In this document: positions 53,766 through 64,000 of the stretch, in pieces
How positions within the stretch are numbered: position 1 is the stretch's first letter
Layout of the letters: every line of letters starts with the position of its first letter
Origin: Streptomyces sp. 11x1
GTDB taxonomy: Bacteria; Actinomycetota; Actinomycetes; Streptomycetales; Streptomycetaceae
DNA length: 64,000 nucleotides
Reading direction: 5' to 3'
Assembly: GCF_032598905.1 (NCBI RefSeq)
Contig: NZ_CP122458.1
Location: forward strand, 2,046,001 to 2,110,000
Program-made: the position numbers and the translations under genes
The notes under the pieces: generated by a model
Seen by the model: only the letters and a program-made list of their open reading frames with translations
The model's database searches: none
Told to the model about the DNA's origin: nothing

Positions 53766-54398
53766 TCACTTGTTCGCCGCGAGGTGTTTGAGCGCGATGT
53801 TGAGTTCGAGGACGTTGACCCGGGGCTCGCCGATGAAGCCGAGGGTGCGGCCCTGGGTGTGCTCGTCGACCAGCCTCCGCACCTGGGCGACGGTCAGGCT
53901 GTTCCGCTCGGCGACGCGGTGGACCTGGAGATCGGCGTAGGCCGGGGAGATGTCCGGGTCGAGACCGGAGCCGGAGGAGGTGACCGCGTCGGCGGGAACC
54001 TCGGACGGCCTGACGGTGTAGCCGGGCACCGAGTTGTCCTTGACGACCTTCGCCTTGGCGTCCTCGACCTGCTTGATGAGGTCCTTGTTGTCCGCGGACA
54101 GGTTGGTGGCGCCGGACAGGATCAGTTTGTAGCGGGTGTTGAGCGAGTTCTCACCCAGTCCGTTCGCCGGGCGGGGCTGGAAGTAGTCCAGGCTGTAGCC
54201 CTGTTGGCCTATCAGCGAGGACCCGACGACGTTGCCGTCGTACGTCACCTCGGAGCCGTTCGCCTTGGTGGGGAAGAGCGCCTGCGCCACACCAGTGACG
54301 GCCAGCGGATAGACGATGCCGGTGAGCACGGTCAGCACGAGCAGAGCCCGCAGGCCCGCGCTCAGCAACCGGGCAGTGTTCGCAAAGGAGTTGTTCAT
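53766..54398 (-). CDS. kdpC: K+-transporting ATPase subunit C
   Basis: This 210-residue KdpC has one N-terminal membrane helix (LLSAGLRALLVLTVLTGIVY), QALFPTKANGSEV, SLIGQQGYSLDYFQPRPAN, and the C-terminal LQVHRVAERNSLTVAQVRRL and GEPRVNVLELNIAL. It stabilises the KdpFABC complex at the membrane. It starts at ATG 54398, 5 nt after the kdpB stop. It is the last gene of the operon; kdpD and kdpE are not in the window. Confidence 0.96.
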   Translation of the reverse strand: MNNSFANTARLLSAGLRALLVLTVLTGIVYPLAVTGVAQALFPTKANGSEVTYDGNVVGSSLIGQQGYSLDYFQPRPANGLGENSLNTRYKLILSGATNLSADNKDLIKQVEDAKAKVVKDNSVPGYTVRPSEVPADAVTSSGSGLDPDISPAYADLQVHRVAERNSLTVAQVRRLVDEHTQGRTLGFIGEPRVNVLELNIALKHLAANK

Positions 54399-54403
54399 GT
54401 CCT

Positions 54404-56541
<2,138 letters not shown>

Positions 56542-56545
<4 letters not shown>

Positions 56546-58251
56546 GACGCCAGCCCCTCGGCCAGCGGCCCGAGCGCGAGGGCCGGGAAGTAGGTCAGAC
56601 CGGTGATGATCAGGATCGCGCCCACCAACAGACCGGTGAACAGCGGCTTCTCGGTGCGCAGCGTGCCCGCCGTGGCCGGGACCGGCCGCTGCTCGCCGAG
56701 GGAACCGGCCAGCGCGAGCACGAACACCATCGGCAGGAAACGGCCGAGCAGCATCGCGAGTCCGGTCATGGTGTTGTACCAGTCGGTGTTGGCGTTCAGC
56801 CCGGCGAAGGCCGAGCCGTTGTTGTTGGCGGCGGACGTGAAGGCGTACAGCACCTCGGAGAAGCCGTGCGCTCCGGGGTTCAGCATGGAGTTCGGCGGGG
56901 TCGGCAGGGCCATGGAGACGGCGGTGAGGACCAGCACCAGGGCCGGTGTGATGAGGATGTAGCAGGCGGCGAGCTTGATCTCGCGGGTGCCGATCTTCTT
57001 GCCCAGGTACTCGGGGGTACGGCCGACCATCAGCCCGGCGATGAACACCGCGATGACCGCCATGATCAGCATGCCGTAGAGGCCGGAGCCGGTGCCGCCG
57101 GGCGCGATCTCGCCGAGCTGCATGCCGAGCAGGGTGATGCCGCCGCCGAGGCCGGTGAAGGAGGAGTGGAAGGAGTCCACCGCGCCGGTCGAGGTCAGCG
57201 TCGTCGACACGGCGAAGATCGACGAGGCGCCGACCCCGAAGCGCTGCTCCTTGCCCTCCATCGCGCCGCCCGCGATCTGCAACGCCGGGCCGTGGTGGGC
57301 GAACTCGGTCCACATCATCAGCGCGACGAAACCGACCCAGATGGTGGCCATGGTGGCGAGGATCGCGTACCCCTGCCGCACGCTGCCGACCATCACACCG
57401 AAGGTGCGGGTCAGGGAGAACGGGATGACGAGCAGCAGGAAGATCTCGAAGAGGTTGGTGAACGGCGTCGGATTCTCGAACGGGTGGGCGGAGTTGGCGT
57501 TGAAGATGCCGCCGCCGTTCGTGCCGATCTCCTTGATGGCCTCCGTCGAGGCGACCGCGCCGCCGTTCCACTGCTGGGAGCCGCCCATGCTGTGCCCATT
57601 GAAGAACTGGCCGACCTCGTGGATGCCGGAGAAGTTCTGGATCGCGCCGCAGGCCACCAGCACGAGCGCGGCGACCACGGACAGCGGCACCAGGATGCGC
57701 AGGGTGCCGCGCACCAGATCGGCCCAGAAGTTGCCGAGTTCACCACCCTGCGAGCGTGCGAAGCCCCGTACGAGGGCCACCGCGACGGCGATGCCGACGG
57801 CCGCGGAGACGAAGTTCTGCACCGCCAGCCCGGCGACCTGGACCACATGTCCCATGGTCTGTTCGCCGTAGTACGACTGCCAGTTGGTGTTGGTCACGAA
57901 CGAAACGGCCGTGTTGAACGACTGCGCCGGGTCGACCGAGGCGAAGCCGAGCGAGCCGGGCAGGATGCCCTGGATCCGCTGCAGCAGATAGAGGAAGAGC
58001 ACACCGACCACGGAGAAGGCCAGGACGCCGCGCAGATACGCGGGCCGGCGCATCTCGGTGTCGGGGTCGGCACCGATGCACCGGTAGATCCACTTCTCGA
58101 CGGGCCAGTGCCGGTCGGAGGAGTAGACCCTGGCCATGTAGGTGCCGAGGGGGATGTGGGCGAGAGCCAGCGCGCCGATCAGGGCGAGCAACTGGAGGAC
58201 GCCCGCGAGCACAGGCCCCATGCCCCCCGCTGCGGCAGCAGCTGATGTCAC
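56542..58251 (-). CDS. kdpA: K+-transporting ATPase subunit A
   Basis: This 569-residue membrane protein of the K+-channel-derived superfamily has [20 protein letters not shown] near the N-terminus and selectivity-loop regions such as [37 protein letters not shown] and [20 protein letters not shown]. It binds and translocates K+ in KdpFABC. GTG 58251 is the farthest start; ATG 58221 is a shorter option that matches common family starts. The gene lies 2 nt after kdpF and overlaps kdpB by 4 nt. Confidence 0.96.
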
Positions 58252-58253
58252 TG

Positions 58254-58343
58254 TCAGAACCTCTCCGGGAAGATCAGGGCGAGGACGAGATAGCCCAGCA
58301 GGGAGACGGCCGCGATCAGGCCGACGACATGCTCGACGCTCAC
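58254..58343 (-). CDS. kdpF: K+-transporting ATPase subunit F
   Basis: A 29-residue single-helix peptide, [20 protein letters not shown] then LIFPERF, is typical of KdpF, which packs against KdpA and stabilises the complex. It starts at GTG 58343, overlapping the stop of a 27-codon ORF (GTGA) with AAGGGGG ten bases upstream, and lies 2 nt before kdpA. Confidence 0.9.
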   Translation of the reverse strand: MSVEHVVGLIAAVSLLGYLVLALIFPERF

Positions 58344-58423
58344 AGCCGGGTCACCCCCTTGGCCACCAGAGCCACCAGCGCGAACACCGCGACCGTGACG
58401 ACGACGAAGGCCACATCGGCCAT
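58340..58423 (-). CDS. 27-residue membrane micropeptide leading the kdp operon
   Basis: ATG 58423 has a perfectly placed AGGAG six bases upstream and opens 27 codons: [20 protein letters not shown] then AKGVTRL. The product is a single hydrophobic helix with a basic C-terminus. Its TGA overlaps the kdpF GTG by 4 nt, so it is translationally coupled to kdpF. It could be a second small Kdp subunit or a leader peptide that sets kdpF translation. I know of no characterised homologue. Confidence 0.72.
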   Translation of the reverse strand: MADVAFVVVTVAVFALVALVAKGVTRL

Positions 58424-58784
58424 CGCGAACTCCTAGGAGAGGGTCGGAACAGGATCGGACGACTAGAGGAAAGCCCCTCTTCGGCCGCACAGTCCGCCCG
58501 TTGACGGGTCCCTTACGGGCAGGCCGCCGACTTTGACGGAACCCATACGGCCCGGTCCGCGCCAGATCTGTTCGGCGCTCTCGCGCGTCGAGAGCGAGTG
58601 CAGCGTTCACATGCATTTCATTGCAACGAATCTCCGACTGTCATTGCATTTAGCGAGAAGCCCACTGCAACGAAATCACCAATCTCACCTGCAATGACAG
58701 CGATATCCCGCAACAACTATGTTGCTCGGTCCACGAACGCAACGTAGCTTTTCCTTCATCGGAAACTTTGGTTCACAGGAGAGC
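58424..58784. promoter_or_regulatory. Divergent region of kdp and the DUF4097 gene with repeated TGCAA motifs
   Basis: There is no gene in 361 bp. The kdp-proximal part holds a hairpin CGCTCTCG-CGCGT-CGAGAGCG (58576-58596). The DUF4097-proximal part carries TGCAACGAA at 58622 and 58666, TGTCATTGCA at 58639 with its exact inverse TGCAATGACA at 58690, and GCAAC-AACTAT-GTTGC at 58710-58725. The last site is 60 nt upstream of the DUF4097 start. Confidence 0.6.
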
Positions 58785-59453
58785 ATGATGCAGAAGTTCG
58801 AGACCCCCGCCCCCGTCTCCGCCGTCCTGGACATCCCTGCCGGGCGCGTGCGGTTCGTCGCCACCGATGGAGCCGGCACCACCGTCGAGGTCCTGCCCGC
58901 CGACCCGTCCAAGGGGCGCGACGTCAAGACCGCCGCGCGCACCACCGTCTCGTACGCCGACGGTGTCCTGCACATCACCACCGCTGCCCCCGACAGCAAG
59001 CTGGTCGGCTTCTCCGGGTCCCTGGAGGTCACCGTCCACCTGCCCGTCGGCTCGCACGTCGAGGCCAGGTCCGAGAGCGCCGAGCTGCGGACCGACGGAC
59101 GCCTCGGCGACGTCGCGTTCGCGGGCGCTTACCGCCGGATCAAGGTCGACGAGGTCGCGAGCCTCCGCCTCACCGCGATCGACGGCGACGTCGAGGTCGG
59201 CCGGCTGGGCGGCCCCGCGGACATCAGCACGCAGCGGGGCTCCATCCGGATCGCCGAGGCCGTGCGCGGCGAGGTCGTGCTCCTCACCCAGTCCGGGGAC
59301 ATCACGGTCGGCGCCGCCTCCGACGTGTCGGCCGCTCTGGACGCCGGCACCGAGTACGGCCGCGTCAGCAACGCCCTCCGCAACGACGGCACCGCCGAGC
59401 TCGACATCCGCGCCACCACGATGCAGGGCGACATCACCGCCCGCAGCCTCTGA
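58785..59453 (+). CDS. DUF4097-family beta-strand repeat protein
   Basis: This 222-residue protein is predicted to be a beta-solenoid-like fold. Repeated strands such as LEVTVHLPVGSHVEARSESA, LRLTAIDGDVEVGRLGGPAD, TQRGSIRIAEAVRGEVVLLT and QSGDITVGAASDVSAALDAG fit DUF4097 (putative adhesin). No signal peptide is visible, so it is probably cytoplasmic. It starts at ATG 58785 with CAGGAG upstream; a second ATG follows directly. An unusually repeat-rich promoter suggests tight control by a specific repressor. Function unknown. Confidence 0.85.
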   Translation: MMQKFETPAPVSAVLDIPAGRVRFVATDGAGTTVEVLPADPSKGRDVKTAARTTVSYADGVLHITTAAPDSKLVGFSGSLEVTVHLPVGSHVEARSESAELRTDGRLGDVAFAGAYRRIKVDEVASLRLTAIDGDVEVGRLGGPADISTQRGSIRIAEAVRGEVVLLTQSGDITVGAASDVSAALDAGTEYGRVSNALRNDGTAELDIRATTMQGDITARSL

Positions 59454-59484
59454 GCAGCACCGGCTGACGGCGGCACGAAAGCGC

Positions 59485-59543
59485 GGAGACACGGAGACAC
59501 GGAGACACGGAGGCGCGAAGGCGCGAAGGCGCGAAGGCGCGAA
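59485..59543. repeat. Two adjacent 8-bp tandem repeats
   Basis: Three copies of GGAGACAC (59485-59508) are followed by four copies of GGCGCGAA (59512-59543). They lie just downstream of the DUF4097 stop and are likely slippage-generated. Confidence 0.8.
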
Positions 59544-59673
59544 GGTCTTGACGGACGTTTGACGCCTTCGGAGCACGCTTCCCACGGGCCCGGACGTCAC
59601 TCTCTGCGTACGCTGGGGGTGCCGTCCGATTGATGGCTTTTCCCGTACGGAGCCATGCACCGGGAGCACGCCG

Positions 59674-60250
59674 ATGGCCGCCACCGATCGCTCTCAACGG
59701 CTCCTGCACACCTGGATGCTGGAGGGTCTGTCCGACATGGGCAAGGGCGGCGGCCACGCCGGACCGCACGCCCGGCCTGAGCCCGCGCGCCGGGGGGCAG
59801 TCCTGGTGGTGGGTGATGTGCCTGAGGGGCGTCGACTATTTCTCCACTCCCGGTTACCAGCCCGGCATCGCCGCGCCGGCGGCCGGTCTGCTCTCCCCCA
59901 TCGCGACCATCGTGCTGGTCGTCGTCACCCTCGCGGGAGCCCTCCCGTGTACCGGCGGGTGGCGGAGGAGAGTCCCCGGGGCGAGGGCTCCATCGCGATG
60001 CTGGAACGCCTGCTGACGTTCTGGAAGGGCAAGCTCTTCGTCCTCACCCTCCTGGGCTCGCCGGCCTGTGGCACGTCGTCACCAGGGCCAGGTCGTCACC
60101 GACTGGTCGACCGCGCTGACCGCCGAGCACCTTCGCCACTTTCTCCGGTTCTTCCTCTTCGGCCAGGGCGAGGTCGCCCCCGTCACCCGGGAGGTCCTGC
60201 GCGAGGCGGAACGCGACCGCGCACGCCGACCGCGCGTACATGCCGGCTGA
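59674..60250 (+). pseudogene. APC-family permease relic
   Basis: The start frame reads [20 protein letters not shown]. After a frameshift come [20 protein letters not shown] and [20 protein letters not shown], then in the first frame [20 protein letters not shown] and [13 protein letters not shown]. From about 60060 the sequence jumps to a C-terminal end, [20 protein letters not shown] and [20 protein letters not shown]. This is the start and end of an amino-acid/polyamine/organocation permease of about 650 residues, with at least two frameshifts and most membrane helices deleted. Confidence 0.78.
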
Positions 60251-60257
60251 CGAGCTA

Positions 60258-60318
60258 CCCGGCCGCACGACGGAACGGGGCCCTCTGGTCGAGGGCCCCG
60301 TTCCGTCGTGCGGCCGGG
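60258..60318. terminator. Long perfect hairpin terminator
   Basis: A 28-bp perfect stem (60258-60285 with 60291-60318) has a 5-nt TGGTC loop. It follows the permease relic and faces the 3' end of the reductase gene at 60337, so it can serve both strands. Confidence 0.85.
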
Positions 60319-60336
60319 TGGGCCGGGCCGTCCGGC

Positions 60337-61593
60337 TCAGGCCGCGACCTTCTCCGTCGAGTCCCCCTGCCCTGCCGGGCCCCCCGCGTCCGTGCGGCCC
60401 GCCCGGGCCGCCTGGTCCACCCTGCCGGTCGGCTGTACCGTGCGGCGGCGGCGGACCGGCATGCCCACCGTCGGGTTGGCGACGCTCCAGGCCGCGCCCT
60501 TGCAGATGAGCTCCTTGTAGACGGCGGCGAGGCGGCCGGTGAGGGCCTTCGGGACGGCCCGGTCGTCCGCGGTGACGAACTGGATCAGGCCCTCCTTGCG
60601 GCCGAGCGAGACACACTGCTGGTAGTAGCGGATCCCGATCTTCGGGAGCTTTCCGCCGGTCAGGCGGGCCGCGATGGTGTCGGCGGCCTGCCACGAGGTG
60701 GGAACGCCGGAGGCGCACGACATCCGCAGCGGCTTGTCGCCGGGGCCCATCACCAGGGCCGCGTCACCGATGGCGTACACCTCGGGGTGCGAGACCGAAC
60801 GCATGGTCCCGTCGACCACGATCCGGCCCGTGCCGGAGACCTCCAGGGTGCTGGCCTCGGCGATCGGGTGGACGGCGAAGCCGGTGGCCCAGACGGTGAC
60901 CGCGGCCGGGACGGTCGTCCCATCGGTCAGGACGCGGTCGGCTTCGACGGCGGTGACGGCGGTGTGCTCGTGCACGGTGATGCCGAGCCCGGCGAAGACC
61001 TTCCGCAGATGCCCTCGCCCCTTGTCGGAGAGCCAGTCGCCGAAGCCGCCGCGGGCCACGAGGGCGACATCCAGGTCGGGGCGGGCCTCGGCGATCTCGG
61101 TGGCGGCCTCCACGCCGGTGAGCCCGCCGCCGACGATCACCACGGGCTGTCCCGCGTCCAGCCGGGCCAGCCGCTCGCGCAGCCGGAGCGCGCCGGGCCG
61201 GCTGGAGATCTCGTGGGCGTGCTCGGCGGTGCCGGGGACGCCCTGGGGGTTCCAGCCGCTGCCGAGGGCGTAGACGAGGGTGTCGTACTCCAGTTCCTGC
61301 CGCGCGGCGCCCTGCGCGTCGACCACGGTGACGGTCCTGCGGTCGGCGTCGACACCGGCGACCTCGGCGAGCTTCACCTCGACGCCTGTGCCCTCGAACA
61401 GCTCGTCGAAGGGGCGGGGCTTGAGCTCCTGGCCGACTGCGAGCTGGTGCATCCGGACGCGCTCGACGAAGTCGGGCTCGGCGTTGACGAGGGTGATCGC
61501 GACGTCCGCGCGGTGCAGCCGCTTGGCGAGGCGACCGGCGGCGGAGGCTCCGGTGTAGCCGGCTCCGAGGACGATGATGCGGTGCTGCTGCAT
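60337..61593 (-). CDS. NAD(P)/FAD-dependent oxidoreductase (NDH-2-like)
   Basis: This 418-residue two-dinucleotide-binding-domain flavoprotein has [20 protein letters not shown] for [23 protein letters not shown] for NAD(P)H, and [20 protein letters not shown]. It resembles type II NADH dehydrogenases, but the C-terminus lacks a clear membrane-binding helix. Instead it ends in a Gly/Ala/Arg-rich tail (about the last 30 residues). It lies downstream of sigJ on the same strand with a 157-nt gap. Pairing of SigJ/ECF41-type sigma genes with oxidoreductases is common, so it may belong to the SigJ regulon. Confidence 0.9.
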   Translation of the reverse strand: MQQHRIIVLGAGYTGASAAGRLAKRLHRADVAITLVNAEPDFVERVRMHQLAVGQELKPRPFDELFEGTGVEVKLAEVAGVDADRRTVTVVDAQGAARQELEYDTLVYALGSGWNPQGVPGTAEHAHEISSRPGALRLRERLARLDAGQPVVIVGGGLTGVEAATEIAEARPDLDVALVARGGFGDWLSDKGRGHLRKVFAGLGITVHEHTAVTAVEADRVLTDGTTVPAAVTVWATGFAVHPIAEASTLEVSGTGRIVVDGTMRSVSHPEVYAIGDAALVMGPGDKPLRMSCASGVPTSWQAADTIAARLTGGKLPKIGIRYYQQCVSLGRKEGLIQFVTADDRAVPKALTGRLAAVYKELICKGAAWSVANPTVGMPVRRRRTVQPTGRVDQAARAGRTDAGGPAGQGDSTEKVAA

Positions 61594-61750
61594 TTCTTGC
61601 TCCTGTCTGCGCGGGTCAGAGGCTTGCCGTTGCTCGGTCTCGCCCCTTGAACCGGGCAGCCCGCGTTTTCCTGACAGAAAGAGAATGTGAAGCAGGTCAT
61701 ATCCCGCTGTGAGGGCTCAGGACGACGCGGGCGGGCAGGCGCGCAGAGGC

Positions 61751-62695
61751 TCAGAACGCGTGGAACAGCGGCTCTCCGTGGTCGGTGGCCGCCCACACCT
61801 CGGTCGCGCGCTCCAGCTTGTCGGGGTTGACCTGACTGCGGAACGCGACGATGCCGTCCGTACCGATCTCCAGACAGATGACCCCGACGACGCGGCCCTC
61901 GACGACCGCGAGGACCGCGGGACCGCCGTTGGCCGTCGAGATGTGGATCTCGGGCGAGCCGCCGACCAGGGACCGCTTCTGCGGGGCCGGCTTGAACAGG
62001 CCCCGCATGAACTTCGCGACCGCGAGGGCGCCCTCGAACGCCCTGGCGCGGGCCGGGACCTTTCCGCCGCCGTCGCCGACCGCGATGGCGTCCGAGGTCA
62101 GCAGCGCCACCAGCGGTTCGGTCTTCCCGCTGGTGGCCGCCGCGAGGAACTCCTCGACGATCCGCCTGGCCGCCGCCTCGTCGATCTCCGTACGGGTCTT
62201 GCCCGCCGCCACGTGCTTCTTCGCGCGGTGGAAGATCTGCTGGCTGGCCGCCTCGCTGACGTCGAGGATCTCGGCGATCTCCCGGTGCGGGTAGTCGAAG
62301 GCCTCCTTCAGCACGTACACCGCCCGCTCGTTGGGGGTGAGGCGCTCCAGCAGGGTCAGGACTGCGTACGAGACGGACTCGCGCTGCTCGACGGTGTCGG
62401 CGGGACCGAGCATCGGGTCGCCGGCGAGCAGCGGCTCGGGCAGCCACTGGCCCACGTAGGTCTCCCGGCGTGCGCGGGCCGAGGTGAGCTGGTTGAGGCA
62501 CAGGTTGGTGAGCACCTTCGTCAGCCAGGCCTCGGGCACCTCGACCCGGTCGACGTCGGCCGCCTGCCAGCGCAGGAACGTCTCCTGCACGGCGTCCTCC
62601 GCCTCGCCCGCCGAGCCGAGGAGGCGGTAGGCAATCGCCTCCAGACGGGGCCTCGTCGCCTCGAACCGATCCACGTCGTGCGTCGTCAGCGCCAT
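61751..62695 (-). CDS. sigJ: SigJ-type RNA polymerase sigma factor with C-terminal SnoaL-like domain
   Basis: This 314-residue ECF sigma factor has region 2 FEATRPRLEAIAYRLLGSAG and EAEDAVQETFLRWQAADVD, and region 4 LTPNERAVYVLKEAFDYPHR then EIAEILDVSEAASQQIFHRA. A SnoaL-like extension follows (ARAFEGALAVAKFMRGLF; VVGVICLEIGTDGIVAFRSQ). This is the SigJ/ECF41 layout, in which the extension acts as a built-in regulator in place of an anti-sigma factor. It starts at ATG 62695; a longer frame start lacks support. The neighbouring reductase gene is a likely target. Confidence 0.92.
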   Translation of the reverse strand: MALTTHDVDRFEATRPRLEAIAYRLLGSAGEAEDAVQETFLRWQAADVDRVEVPEAWLTKVLTNLCLNQLTSARARRETYVGQWLPEPLLAGDPMLGPADTVEQRESVSYAVLTLLERLTPNERAVYVLKEAFDYPHREIAEILDVSEAASQQIFHRAKKHVAAGKTRTEIDEAAARRIVEEFLAAATSGKTEPLVALLTSDAIAVGDGGGKVPARARAFEGALAVAKFMRGLFKPAPQKRSLVGGSPEIHISTANGGPAVLAVVEGRVVGVICLEIGTDGIVAFRSQVNPDKLERATEVWAATDHGEPLFHAF

Positions 62696-62738
62696 GCTCC
62701 GGATCCTAGAGGGTGCCACCGACGACCGTGATCGATTG

Positions 62739-62808
62739 GGAGGGAAGGGAGGGACAGGAGGGACAGGAGGGACAGGAGGGACAGGAGGGATGGGAGGGAC
62801 GGGAGGGT
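62739..62808 (+). repeat. GGGACAGGA tandem repeat upstream of sigJ
   Basis: Four exact 9-bp units GGGACAGGA (62751-62786) are flanked by degenerate GGGA-rich units. They lie 44-113 nt upstream of the sigJ start; on the sigJ coding strand the tract is CCCT-rich. An in-frame plus-strand reading gives only a Gly/Glu/Gln repeat and is not called a gene. The tract could form G-quadruplexes. Confidence 0.75.
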
Positions 62809-62895
62809 TCGGACGGGGTGGAGTGGCCGCATGGCCAACCGACGTGGCGGCCGGCCTGCCGACCGACTTGCGGGCTGATCGGCCGACTTACTGAT

Positions 62896-63545
62896 CGTTT
62901 CAGCGCACCTTGCCCAGTCCGGAACCGTGGGCGACCCCGCGTCGGGCGATCATGGGTTTGATGCCCCGCTTCCACAGCAGGCGGTGGTACCTGTCGAAGT
63001 CGTAGCCCCGGTCGGCGTACGGCGGATTCCAGGCGCCGGGGCTTGCAGCGGGGGTGTCCCCGAGCTCCCCGGATCGGCGGGATGGCGTTGCGCAGCGGCA
63101 GGAGTCGGGTGACGTCGTGCCGGTTGCCGCCGGTGAGGGTGACGGCGAGCGGGGTTCCGTGGCGGTCGACGATCAGGTGGTGCCTGGAGCTGGGACGGGC
63201 ACGGGCGAGGGGCCGACGTGATCCCCCCTTTGAGGGCCCGGACGTGCGACCCGTCCGCGGCGCAGTCGTCCAGGTCCAACGAGCCCGCGCGGCGCAGCTC
63301 GGTCAGCAGGGTCGCGTGCAGGCGCGGCCAGACCCCGGCCTCGGTCCAGTCCCGCAGCCGACGCCAGGCCGTCACCCCGGAGCACCCCACGATCTCCGCG
63401 GGAACGTCGCGCCAGGCGACACCGGTCCGCAGCACGTACAGGACGCCGGCGAGTACCACACGGTCCGGAACTCTCAGCCGCCCGGGATAGCGATGACATC
63501 GTTCGGGAACGGTTGGCTCGGAAGGGGTGTGACGCAGGCCATGGA
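62896..63545 (-). pseudogene. IS5-type transposase relic
   Basis: Read leftward, CHRYPGRLRVPDRVVLAGVL and YVLRTGVAWRDVPAEIVGCS, then WTEAGVWPRLHATLLTELRR and LDLDDCAADGSHVRALKGG, form the first half of an IS5-group transposase. A frameshift at a run of G near 63225 is followed by DRHGTPLAVTLTGGNRHDVT, and after further damage RYHRLLWKRGIKPMIARRGV then AHGSGLGKVR at about 62900, where the gene stops short. The catalytic Glu region is missing. Terminal repeats were not identified. Confidence 0.85.
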
Positions 63546-63576
63546 AACCCCGGCCGGGCTGCGGAGAGTACATGGT

Positions 63577-64000
63577 GTGAGAGACACAGATCGAGATGAT
63601 GAGCTACGTGCGCGCATAAGAGCCGGGGACCGCGATGCGTTCGGCACCCTGTACGACGCACACGCGCGTGCGGTGTACAACCATGGGCTGCGGCTGACCG
63701 GGGACTGGTCGCTGGCGGAGGACATCATGTCCGAGACGTTCCTCGCCGCGTGGCGGACCCGAGCTTCCCTGAACCTCGAGGGCGGGTCGCTCAGACCGTG
63801 GCTCCTGGGGATCGCCACTCATAAGACGCACAATGCCACACGCCGCCTGCGCCGACAGCGCCTGTTCCTCTCACGCCAACCGGCTCCACCTGCGGTGACG
63901 GACTTCGCCGAGGAGAGCGCGGGCCGGATCGACGACGCTCGCAGGCTGGCCGCGGTCCGCAGTGCCCTGAGCGGACTGCGCAGCCAGGACCGTGAAGTTC
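63577..64000 (+). CDS. ECF-type RNA polymerase sigma factor, N-terminal part cut by the window edge
   Basis: From GTG 63577 (GGAGAG upstream) 141 codons stay open to the end. The translation shows ECF region 2, RIRAGDRDAFGTLYDAHARA then RLTGDWSLAEDIMSETFLAA and WRTRASLNLEGGSLRPWLLG, followed by TRRLRRQRLFLSRQPAPPAV. The last visible stretch RSALSGLRSQDREV is the start of region 4. Codon use is typical for the genome. Partner anti-sigma or target genes would lie beyond the window. Confidence 0.88.
   Translation, partial: MRDTDRDDELRARIRAGDRDAFGTLYDAHARAVYNHGLRLTGDWSLAEDIMSETFLAAWRTRASLNLEGGSLRPWLLGIATHKTHNATRRLRRQRLFLSRQPAPPAVTDFAEESAGRIDDARRLAAVRSALSGLRSQDREV

Noticed and set aside
58424..58784. 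c-di-AMP (ydaO-type) riboswitch before kdp
   Set aside because: K+ uptake genes sometimes carry it, but no matching conserved core could be recognised. Only a short hairpin and TGCAA-type repeats are present.
59674..61650. A 658-residue plus-strand protein
   Set aside because: Only its beginning matches permease sequence; the rest runs through a hairpin and antisense to the NDH-2-like gene.
62694..62961. Gly/Glu/Gln repeat peptides read from the tandem repeat
   Set aside because: They simply translate the GGGACAGGA repeat and overlap the sigJ promoter; codon use and starts do not support a gene.

Overview
The window looks like the chromosome of a Streptomyces or a very close relative. Base composition is very GC-rich, GTG starts and GTGA/ATGA stop-start overlaps are common, and long GC-rich hairpins separate convergent genes. 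Families typical of the genus are present: LAL and GAF-LuxR regulators, a kdp operon, SigJ, a trypsin-like secreted protease, and a 3-hydroxyanthranilate supply of the PhzC/D/E type. No rRNA, tRNA, CRISPR array or intact mobile element was recognised.

Backbone. The left edge holds a purine-catabolic operon (uricase, 5-hydroxyisourate hydrolase, OHCU decarboxylase). The glyoxylate branch that uses its downstream product is split into hyi-glxR (12.5-14.3 kb) and gcl (37.5-39.3 kb). The hyi and gcl promoters carry the same tandem operator pair with identical spacing and orientation, so the two loci look like one regulon. Two blocks of accessory genes separate these parts.

Accessory block 1 (about 1.8-12.3 kb) begins beside a decayed tyrosine-recombinase gene. 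A leftward operon encodes a ferredoxin, a ferredoxin reductase, an acetoacetate-decarboxylase-family protein, HpaE-type and HpaD-type enzymes, a fumarylacetoacetase-family enzyme and a TetR regulator. It faces a rightward operon of a glutamine-synthetase-like ligase, a cytochrome P450 and an LLM flavin oxidoreductase. Two near-identical 15-bp boxes flank the shared promoter region. I infer catabolism of an aromatic or amine-bearing substrate.

Accessory block 2 (15.3-37.2 kb) is the most interesting part: a biosynthetic cluster with two separate routes to aminohydroxybenzoates. PhzC/PhzD/PhzE-type enzymes plus a DhbA-type dehydrogenase should give 3-hydroxyanthranilate. GriI/GriH-type enzymes, fed by a cluster-borne aspartate kinase, should give 3-amino-4-hydroxybenzoate. 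An amidohydrolase and a PaaK-like adenylating ligase, the enzyme pair used in benzoxazole assembly, sit in the same operon as GriI/GriH. Two flavin hydroxylases, two DUF1857 (AtaL-like) proteins, an SDR, a Tat-exported bicovalent-FAD oxidase, an MFS exporter and a LAL regulator complete it. A shared 22-bp promoter box links at least three of its transcription units. The product is not identified.

Right part (39.5-64 kb). This holds a zinc-ribbon protein, two acyl-CoA synthetases with a divergent GAF-LuxR regulator, a second LAL regulator, a secreted trypsin, a winged-helix protein, CorA, the kdpFABC operon with an extra 27-residue membrane ORF, a DUF4097 protein, an NDH-2-like reductase, SigJ, and the start of another ECF sigma gene cut by the window edge. 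This part is littered with relics: an ISL3 transposase, a levansucrase with one frameshift, an APC permease with a large internal deletion, and an IS5-type transposase.
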